From NCBI GenBank assembly GCA_034687125.1, contig JAQGBZ010000571.1, positions 1-30,446 of the forward strand: a stretch of 30,446 bases of DNA, written 5' to 3'. Under the pieces are notes generated by a model that was not told the origin of the DNA, ran no database searches, and saw only the letters and a program-made list of their open reading frames with translations. The DNA comes from Neelides folsomi. Taxonomy: Eukaryota; Arthropoda; Collembola; Neelipleona; Neelidae. Every line of letters begins with the position of its first letter. Position 1 is the stretch's first letter. Positions 22,178-30,446 of this stretch are shown here, piece after piece. Position numbers and translations under genes: made by a program.

Positions 22178-22929
22178 ATAATAATAATTTTCATTTTATC
22201 TTGGAAAAATTTAACATAAAATTATTATTAGTATTAATAGGTACGTACTAATAATTATAGTAGCTTCTTCATAAATACAAGTAAATAGTTAATAGAGTAC
22301 TTATTATGTTCGTACATATTGTGTATTGACTTTCATTATCATCCAGACATTCAAGGTGCAATAAATTGACGTTTAATTGTTTATTGATATTGAATTTTGA
22401 CGCAATTTAATTAAAAACTAAAAGTACTATCTTTGATAAAGATAAAGGAATTTAACATTTTTATGATACGACAATTCTTGCGTGCCAAAGCTCATATAAT
22501 ATCATATGTATTTATGTATAGGTAGTTCTTCTTATATAAGCATGTAAACAAGCTCATTCATCTTAATGTAGCCATTGCACCCGTATGATATCTGAACTGA
22601 TTATAATATATAATTTACTATACCTATATAACTATAATATTACACATATGTAATTTAGTATAGTACATGTCTAATATAAATATAAATACATATATTTGTA
22701 GGTATATACAATATTACTAATTAATAAATATAATACTTTATTCAGATTAAATTCAAGGTCTCGAATTCAATGTCAACTACTCTGTCTTTAATTGAATTCC
22801 AGTCCTGAGACAAATGTTCACATAAAAAGCATTATCAAATCCTACTTCCAAGTCATTAGATCTTTTAAACTCTCCGATCTAAAAGATATTAACGCTTAAC
22901 ACATTCACTCAGTGTTGATCTTATTTACG
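22178..22929. other. Spacer between the tandem ligase paralogues
   Basis: About 750 bp holding the 3' end of paralogue 1 (AATAAA at 22360-22365) and the promoter of paralogue 2. The stretch 22500-22740 is rich in TATA/ATAT words. A TTG/ATG-led frame extends the second gene's ORF back to 22912, but the ATG at 22930 is the first Met. Confidence 0.4.
22360..22365 (+). terminator. Candidate polyadenylation signal of ligase paralogue 1
   Basis: AATAAA in GGTGCAATAAATTG, about 180 bp after the TAG stop. It is the clearest exact hexamer in the intergenic spacer. Confidence 0.35.
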
Positions 22930-25475
22930 ATGGGAGTTAAAGATAAAACTCTGATTTCGGATTATCATCTGGAATCCTCACTTCCGTTTAACACGTTCCA
23001 CGAGTATTTCCTAGACAGATGTAACACATTGAGCCTCGAAGGAAGAACAGAAGCATTGGTAAGCTTACGTTTATTTTTATTCTTTAAAGAGTCAATTGGA
23101 GGACATCGTAGAAAAGGCTTCGTCACTTCATATTAATAAATACATTTGCATGAAATATTAAAAATATGTTTATAATATGAATGTTGTACCGTCACTGTTG
23201 ATAAAATATTTAATAAAAATTATTATATACACTATGCTTAAATAGCTGTTTTACTTCATTCAGCTCGACGTAAAAAATGAGAAACAGTTCAACTTCAGTG
23301 ACTTTGAACCTTTAAGTCGGAGATTCGGGAGCTACTTTTATCAGAATGGGATGATACGTGGTGAGACAGTGATTTATACTTCACAGAACTGCGGAATTCT
23401 TTATGCTCTGATACTTGGAATTTGGAGAGCAAATGGATGTGTCAGAGCTTTGTATACAGAAGAATTGGCTGGTAAAGTATACAAGTTTCATTACAATATC
23501 AAGTAAATATATCAGTATTTAATAAATTGCGTTAAATGAGATTGTTAATCCAACTTTCGTTTTCAGAGACAGTTGTTCAAAAAGCTAGAGAAATGAATTC
23601 TAAATGGATTGTTTGCGATCCTGATATGGCTCTTCGAATAAAAATGCTCAATGTTGAATCCATTGAACTCATTGTGATGGAAGATGGATTTGAATCGTTG
23701 ACTTCAATCAATGATCTTTTAAAATATAATGGGGAAAGTAAAATTGTATTTAATACCTACTATAAAACTATCTATAACTTTATAAAAGGATTTATTAAGA
23801 TAATTTGTATGTAATTAATTAAAATAGAAAACAATTAATTTGTTAATTTGTTTAAGCTCTTCCTGAAATTGAGGTTACATCTGATGACATTGCACTGATA
23901 ATGCCAACAAGTGGAACGACTGGACCAAGCAAAGGAGCTCAAATCACTCATGCGAATTTAATATGGGATGCTTTGATTTGTAAATGGCTTCCTTTTACTC
24001 GAGATTTGACAGAACCCCTTTTTTGGTTTGGAAAACCTACACATATTTCTGGAATACAATTCTCGCTTTTATATCTTGCCCTTGGACAAGTTATGCACAG
24101 GTCAAACTATTCTGAAGATATTTTCTTTACTGCAATTGACAGCAAAGTAAGTAATAATGTAATTTTTTTAGATATCTTATTACAGGAATATCATTTTAAA
24201 TACCGTTAGCACTTATGTATATTCTTTATTATACTTTATCTCCATTATTTATAATTATTATTTAATAAATTAGATCAAAAACTTATTCCTTGTGACTCCA
24301 CTTTTGACTTCGTTGCTCACTCCTGAAGCTTCTAAACATGATTTGAGCCACCTTAAAATAATTACATGTGGTGGAGCTATTTTGACTGAAACATTTTGTA
24401 AAAAAATAAAAGAAGTTCTTCCTTCGGTTACTCAAATTGGATCGGTAGTTGAAACTTTAATTCACATTAGCAAAATGGCAATTAACTTTAAAGGATAGAG
24501 GTTTTATATGAAGCTAACATGTATTATTAAATGCAAATATTTAGATATATGGCATGACAGAAGCAAGTTTGTTCACTTCCACCAGAATTCCGAATCAAAT
24601 CCAAAATTGCGACCTTTATGACAATTGTCCTTTAATGACGGTTGGTAAAGTGCTACCAGGAATTCAACTCCAGGTTCGAGATTTGACAACTGGATTACCA
24701 CTCGGCGCTATGCAAAAAGGAGAAATTACAGTGAAAAGCAAATCCATCTTTTCGAGCTATTACAATAATGAAGAGGTTAATTGTTGATTTGTCGATATTG
24801 CATTTAAAAGTTTCAAAATAACGCGTGTTGATAAAAACCTCTCACTCACACTCTAATTAAAGGATACAAGAAAAACAATTTTGGCTGATGGTTGGATTGC
24901 TTCTGGAGACTATGGCTATTATGACGAAGATGGTTTTGTTTTTGTCTTGGATCGAGTAAAAGAAACCTTTTTATGCCAGATTGGAAATCATGTAAAAATG
25001 CATATTAATTATAATATATCAAATAAACATAATATGTATTTCATATATTGAAAATGTTGAAATATAGATTTCCCCAAGTGAGCTTGAATCCGAATTATTG
25101 AAACATCCATTGGTTGGAGAAGCTTGTGTCATTCCGGAACCATTTGAGCAAGTGGGAGATCCAAGAGGATTTGTTACTCTTAATAAATCTGTCTCATTTT
25201 CTGATGTTCCCAAATGTAAGATTGAAGCTTTGGAAGAAGAAATTCAAAATTTTGCCAATGGTTAGTTATTCAGTTTAAACTTTTAATGCTAAAATGCTAT
25301 GTGTCAACCTGTATGTATGCATAAATATTAACTTTAATAAATAATTAATACATTTATAGGAAATTTGGCCGATTACAAACATTTGAAAGGAGGTGTAATC
25401 ATTTTAAAAGAACTTCCAAAAGGAGTAACAGGAAAAGTTACAAGACGGCACCTCGCAAATTATAAAAAACAATGA
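22930..25475 (+). CDS. Acyl-CoA synthetase / firefly-luciferase-like ANL enzyme, paralogue 2 (9 exons)
   Basis: Exons: 22930-23058, 23264-23471, 23567-23737, 23857-24146, 24274-24444, 24545-24775, 24863-24991, 25068-25260 and 25360-25475, giving 545 residues. Motifs in order are A3 PTSGTTGPSKGAQITH, A4 WFGKPTHISG, an intact A5 YGMTEAS, A7 GWIASGDYGYY, A8 DRVKETF and the A10 lysine in PKGVTGKVTRR. The C-terminus NYKKQ lacks a peroxisomal signal. Exons 2 and 7 have exactly the same lengths (208 and 129 bp) as their counterparts in paralogue 1, showing tandem duplication. The exon carrying A5 (24545-24775) is undivided here but split by a 133-bp intron in paralogue 1. All splice sites look ordinary. 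This copy appears the more canonical of the two. Substrate and cellular role are not deducible, and luciferase activity should not be assumed. Confidence 0.9.
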
Positions 25476-25624
25476 GTAAAAATAAAAAGTGTCTCTTTAA
25501 GTTCCAATTAATTACAATGTGTACTAAAGATACTATGACATTTGTAGATGTTTCTGCCATTCTCGGTTATTGTAGTTATTAATGAATATTATCAAATGCC
25601 ATCTCGGATGACGTCTAAATAGCC

Positions 25625-25630
25625 AATAAA
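25625..25630 (+). terminator. Candidate polyadenylation signal of ligase paralogue 2
   Basis: AATAAA about 150 bp after the TGA, in the 255-bp gap between this gene and the convergent adhesion GPCR, whose coding end is at 25731. Confidence 0.4.
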
Positions 25631-25730
25631 CATTGTATACACTGTTTAATTTAATCGTAAAATACGCACCTAACAGAATATAGAATGTATTGTATTGAAT
25701 TTCAAAGCTTGGAATTATAATAACATGAAC

Positions 25731-28700
25731 CTAAATGTACAAATGATTAATTGACCGACGACGTGGACCTTCTGGCATATCAAAATCTGCATTGTTATTG
25801 AAATCATCGAATTCGTCATCTTCTGGTTCCTCAAAAATAACGCAAGTTGGAAGCCTATAGAGTTTGAGAACGCAATTCTTATCAACTTTTTTCAACTCTT
25901 CTTCAATTTGTGACATTGATGGGAGTGGAAGAGCGAGGATGTGCGTTGGAGGAGCTCTGCGGAATTTCGGTATAACAGTTTCAATGATGCTTTTACGCCT
26001 TCCATTGTTTTCATTTATTGTTGATGCTGCAGAACCTCTTCTTGTGAGAGCTTTTTTCTATTTTAAAGAAAATCAAAGTCATAATTCATAACATAATCAA
26101 AGTATAGGTGTATATCAACTTACTACAAAGCCTTTATAAAGTAAGGACAAATAGGATAGCATCTATGAAAATTAAATGCAATTATATTAACTTTCTTAAA
26201 TAATTTTACAAAAATGAATTGATTTTTCATATCTTTTAAATGGAAAGGCAAAAAACAATTGAGTTCAATTCGAACATTTGTTAAGTAAAAGAACTATCTA
26301 GAGTACATGCGTTGTTTAAATTGACATTCTTATAGTAACTGCGCTATTCCTAGTTGTCCTAACTTTATAAACCCTATGTACTTATTATTAGGATATATAT
26401 TTTATAGAAATGATGAAAAGTAGTTAGGTAAATATAGTGAAAATTTACAAAGTTGGCAAAATCAGCTGAACTACGAGGACTTTCTTTTATCTTCATCCAA
26501 TTCGGCATTTGTGGAAACTTCGTTTGAACGATAAGCCGTACTTTTTCATTAAGTAGACAAAAGAAAACAAATAAGAGTACTCCCTTTTAAAACAGAAATA
26601 ATACATTAGCAATCATAAAGTATGTGGTTTAAACTACAAGTAGTTGTAAATGTAAGAATTAACTTTATTACATGAGCAGAGATAAGCATTAATTTGTAAA
26701 ATTACTCCCTTCTTTAAAATAAAACTTGCCTGTAAAGCATTTAAAAGAGAGAAAATATACGCGAAAAACAATTTTTCTAAAACATCGTCATCAATAAGAA
26801 CGTAATGAGCTGGACCCCAGGTAATTCCAAGTATGACACAAAGAGATAAGAGACCTTTTAACTTTAATCTAAATAAAGTGTAATGCATAGTAATCATCAA
26901 TTAATAATCTATGCGTTTCCAATAAATAACTGAAAATTTTAAATACACAATGTAATATGCTTTTCATTCTCACCTTCTCTGAGGTGATTTAAGAGAATGG
27001 TAAGCTGCTTTCTTCAATGACCTTACTTTAGACAGAGTTAAATAGATCGTCCATAAATTTCCCTGAAATAAAATAAAGAATATATAAAATACAAATAGTA
27101 CATGTTATATTTCAACGAGAAAAAAAGTATATCGTTAAACCACTTACAATAAAAACAACTGTTAAAGGTCCCATGAAAAACCATATAAAGTCATCTTTCA
27201 GCCAACAACTAAAATTTTCAAATATGTAAACAAATCTTATGCAACTCATCATTCCTAATATGAATAAAATCAGAAAACTTGAACTTTGATTAAACAATAC
27301 ATTCGATAATTACTATTGTTCATGATCATATGGATGATCGTTGATTATAAGTCCGTATAGAGCTGTGACTGAGATGGTCAAAAAAGGAGCACCATATCCA
27401 ATTGCATAATATATTTTGGTTTGAGGTCCAATCTTCCAAATCCTCACCACAAGATGGTAAAGATGATATCCAGAAAGAGCCATCCAGCTCAAAATGCATA
27501 TGAAAAAATAATGCACAGCTATTCCAGAGAAATAACACGATTTCTAAATAAAAATGTTATCTGTATTTACAAATGTACTAATAAGACGGTCATTATAAGA
27601 AATAAGATAATTTTTAACGGCTTGGTTTACCTCCTGCATACCCAAATCTGTACGCAAATCGATTGTAAAGAGAATGATCAGATTTTCTACCATCATGCAT
27701 AGTGATAAATTGATGGTGATCGTAGCTTGCATACTTTTAAGTTGTCTAACCCATCCAAACACGCCAATGTTTATTATAAGAAATAAACAGCAAAAAGCTG
27801 TAAGCACAATTCTCCAAACTTTCAAAGTTGGATCGTCCTAAACATTTCATGCCATATGATTGCTGTATAAATTAATTTTTAACATGTAGTATGTGTCTAT
27901 GTGTATAAGATACGAGTATTTGTATTTGTACTCGTATTTGTAAGCATATCTTACTTGTGAATTCATGAGTAGTGTGTAAGATGAAAGTCGATCGCATTCA
28001 CAGTCAGTATAAAACTTTGATGCTTTGAGGACTTTGCAATTTGACCAAATTCTGCAATTACCTTGTTTGTATTATAAAAATTATTTGATAGAAATATTAT
28101 TATATTAAAGTTAGTGAGCTAATTAAACCGTACCCTCTAGTTCGGTTCCTGAAAACACATCTTACACCATGGGCCAAAGGCTCGTGAAACAAAGGGCGAA
28201 ATGTTTTTCTAGCATCCTTATGATGAAAATGAATTTTAACTCCTTCAATTTCAATTTCCTCTTCAATAGTGTTAATAGCAAGGGAAATAATTTCTTTCCC
28301 AAAAATTTCTGTACACATTGTATTTTCATCTTGGAAGCAATCGGGGATATTATCTTCCATGTAGAATGAGTCCAAAATACTAGCGGCGTACTCAATTGCC
28401 TTATTTGTTCTTATATTTGATCCATAATTTGACTTGCTCTTCCAATCTTGTGGAAGTTGAATGTAAGAGCTTTTATCCATGAGGTCTAATGGATCAGCGT
28501 GAGATGGATATAAAAACTCATCATGACCTTCTCTTTTTATAATTGAACCATAAACGGACATTACGGAATTCATATGGGTAAAATTTTTATAAGGCATTCC
28601 AAAATCTTCATATTCTTGTGCCAACTGACTTGTTTGAGTAAACAAAACTTCTTCTAAAGTTTGGAACCATTCTGTTGATATTTGAGAACGAGTCTCCTAA

Positions 28701-30446
28701 AATCGCATTTATTTATCCTTTGTAATTGAACTTTTTTATTAAATTATGTATGTAAGTATTTCTATATTGCGTATATAAATATTATGTTAAATTTCATGTA
28801 CAGTCAGTATTACATATTGATAAATATTTGTATATGATAGTAAATAGTAATTTAATTTTTAATATGTACCAAATGGTAAACATATTCAAATAATATAACG
28901 AAGTAATGTATATATTACTTACAATATCAACACTTTCCCAGGGTATTTTATTTTCTAGAAGTAAGGACAAAATATTGATTTCAAAAGTTGTGATTGTAAC
29001 ACTTGAAAACGTTCCATCAAACCTCGCTTTTAAGTTGAACTCCTTCAGAATTGTAAGCACTTTTTGGATTTCATGACCAAAATATTGATAATCATCTTCC
29101 TTTCCAACCATTTTTCCATCTGCCTCTTTAGCTAATTGAAGATTTCTTATCAATAAATTTAAAACTTCCAAAACATCCTGTTCCTATAAATAAATTTATT
29201 AATTTGGGTCATATTCTTAAAATTGTAAATGTATAGTAAAATTGTAAATCAAAATCATCATACATAAATTTATGTATTTATAAATATGTTTTATAAAATT
29301 ATAATATTGTTATAAATAAGAAGATTATCAACCTTCATATCCTCTACTTCTCCAATCCAATTTGTTGTACAATTTCTAAAATTAGGCATATCTCCTCTGA
29401 ATTTGCCATTAGATTCGCAATACCATGTAGAATTATTAGACCTATTATATGGGCATCTTTTTCTTCCCATTGTTTTAGCATTAATATTCCATTTATCATC
29501 ATACAAATCGACAGCTTCGCAATTTATTGGTGTTACAGTTGACGGTGGAATTGATGTAGTTGGTCGAAAAGTTGTTTTATCAGTTTGTACTGTGGTCGGA
29601 TGTGTGTCGGAAGACTCAGTAGTGAAGTTTGTTGTCGGAAAGGTTGAAGACTCAGTAGTGAAGATTGTTGTCGGATGTGTTGGTGCCTCAGTAGTGAAGT
29701 TTGTTGTCGGATAGGTTGAAGACTCAGTAGTGAAGATTGTTGTCGGATGTGTTGGTGCCTCAGTAGTGAAGTTTGTTGTCGGAAAGGTTGAAGGCTCAGT
29801 AGTGAAGATTGCTGTCGGTTGTGTTGGTGCCTCAGTTGGTGCCTCTGTTATGCTAGTTGAAGAATCAGTAGTGAAGTTTGTTGTCGGATAGGTTGAAGAC
29901 TCAGTAGTGAAGATTGTTGTCGGTTGTGTTGGTGCCTCAGTTGGTGCCTCTGTTATGCTAGTTGAAGAATCAGTAGTGAAGTTTGTTGTCGGAAAGGTTG
30001 AAGGCTCAGTAGTGAAGATTGCTGTCGGTTGTGTTGGTGCCTCAGTTGGTGCCTCTGTTATGCTAGTTGAAGAATCAGTAGTGAAGTTTGTTGTCGGAAA
30101 GGTTGAAGGCTCAGTAGTGAAGATTGCTGTCGGTTGTGTTGGTGCCTCAGTTGGTGCCTCTGTTATGCTAGTTGAAGAATCAGTAGTGAAGTTTGTTGTC
30201 GGAAAGGTTGAAGGCTCAGTAGTGAAGATTGCTGTCGGTTGTGTTGGTGCCTCAGTTGGTGCCTCTGTTATGCTAGTTGAAGAATCAGTAGTGAAGTTTG
30301 TTGTCGGAAAGGTTGAAGACTCAGTAGTGAAGATTGTTGTCGGATAGGTTGAAGACTCAGTAGTGAAGATTGTTGTCGGATAGGTTGAAGACTCAGTAGT
30401 GAAGATTGTTGTCGGTTGTGTTGGTGCCTCAGTTGGTGCCTCTGTT
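25731..30446 (-). CDS. Adhesion G-protein-coupled receptor, partial (mucin-like stalk, HRM, GAIN/GPS, 7TM, tail; 12 exons visible)
   Basis: Minus-strand exons: 29333-30446 (runs off the edge), 28923-29183, 28134-28696, 27955-28051, 27631-27837, 27314-27543, 27148-27208, 26974-27062, 26730-26868, 26449-26583, 26124-26162 and 25731-26057. All phases close, for about 1,087 residues. Order: Thr/Ser/Pro-rich repeat stalk; HRM domain (W, GRKRCP, WYCESNGKF, NFRNCTTNWI); GAIN domain; GPS (CVFRN, IWSNC, DCECDRLSS); then seven membrane segments. Cysteines for the TM3-ECL2 disulfide (EKSCYF, YCWLKDD) and the TM7 motif NALQGVLLFVFF are present. A roughly 160-residue tail ends RRRSINHLYI. Adhesion GPCRs couple cell or matrix contact to G proteins, usually with self-cleavage at HL|T/S in the GPS. 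Here the histidine is Arg. The TM6-TM7 intron starts with GC, and 26124-26162 is a 39-nt exon. The subfamily cannot be fixed without the missing N-terminus. Confidence 0.9.
26124..26162 (-). other. Predicted 39-nt in-frame microexon in the GPCR cytoplasmic tail
   Basis: Acceptor TTTTCATAG precedes ATGCTATCC and donor GTAAGTTG follows at 26123. The exon is phase 0 on both sides and encodes 13 residues (MLSYLSLLYKGFV). Because it is phase 0, skipping it leaves the frame intact, so alternative splicing is possible. Strong splice sites are the only evidence. Confidence 0.5.
27955..28051 (-). other. GPS motif exon of the adhesion GPCR
   Basis: This exon encodes IWSNC, then TDCECDRLSSYTLLM. Together with CVFRN at the end of the preceding exon it supplies the four-cysteine, Trp-containing GPS pattern. 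The canonical cleavage site reads H-L|T or H-L|S; here it is R-L-S, so the residue that normally activates the nucleophile is replaced while the Leu and Ser are kept. Confidence 0.8.
29580..30446 (-). repeat. Coding tandem repeats (36-bp and 105-bp units) encoding a mucin-like stalk
   Basis: On the minus strand this encodes Thr/Ser/Pro/Glu-rich repeats built from IFTTESSTYPTT-type 12-residue (36-bp) modules and a 35-residue (105-bp) composite containing SITEAPTEAPTQPT and NFTTDSST. The landmark TGCTAG (plus strand) recurs at 29851, 29956, 30061, 30166 and 30271, exactly 105 bp apart. The three units starting at 29956, 30061 and 30166 are identical; the one at 29851 differs at three bases. Each 105-bp unit carries an N-F-T glycosylation sequon plus dense potential O-glycosylation sites. 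The array continues past the window edge. Confidence 0.9.

Noticed and set aside
16654..25475. Calling the tandem ANL genes a bioluminescence locus
   Set aside because: The fold is shared by many acyl-CoA ligases; known copepod luciferases are an unrelated coelenterazine-dependent family, and no luciferase-specific residue or peroxisomal signal is seen.
29403..30347. Plus-strand Val/Gly/Ser repeat frames (SVVKFVVGKVEG-type)
   Set aside because: Antisense reading of the tandem repeats; the minus strand gives a Thr/Ser/Pro stalk continuous with HRM, GAIN and 7TM exons.

Overview
The window is AT-rich animal nuclear DNA. Its genes are broken into many small exons separated by short AT-rich introns with GT...AG ends, and wide A/T-rich spacers lie between them. 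The gene set (PPP4R4-like HEAT protein, mRNA cap methyltransferase, bicistronic MOCS2, firefly-luciferase-like acyl-CoA ligases, adhesion GPCR) and the Tc1/mariner relics fit an arthropod. The composition and repeat style recall caligid copepods (sea lice), but that is an impression from base composition, not a demonstrated assignment. All exon models were built by eye from reading-frame continuity, splice-site consensus and, for most genes, similarity to remembered family members. In every multi-exon model the phases add up exactly.

Layout. 1-138: end of a mariner-type element. 186-1663 (-): first six exons of a PPP4R4-like gene that runs off the left edge. 1664-2631: shared upstream region with a CG palindrome and a direct repeat. 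2632-6411 (+): a 13-exon CMTR1-type cap 2'-O-methyltransferase. 7363-8410 (+): MOCS2A and MOCS2B, the two molybdopterin synthase subunits, on one bicistronic transcript. 10068-12598 (-): an unrecognised two-exon gene with a 2.1 kb intron. 14536-15536 (-): dead Tc3-like DD34E transposase. 16654-22177 and 22930-25475 (+): tandem acyl-CoA synthetase/luciferase-like paralogues; the first carries a 903-bp mariner DD37D remnant in intron 1. 25731-30446 (-): an adhesion GPCR (mucin-like repeat stalk, HRM, GAIN, GPS, 7TM, tail) that runs off the right edge and converges tail-to-tail with the second ligase.

The genes look like independent housekeeping and receptor genes, not one pathway. The exceptions are the MOCS2 pair, which acts as one heterotetramer, and the duplicated ligases. 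The most notable signals are the GPCR cleavage site lacking its histidine, the near-identical 105-bp coding repeats in its stalk, the remodelled A5 splice junction in the first ligase, and the MOCS2A stop created exactly across a splice junction. I saw no CRISPR array, tRNA or rRNA gene, and no convincing novel multi-gene system.
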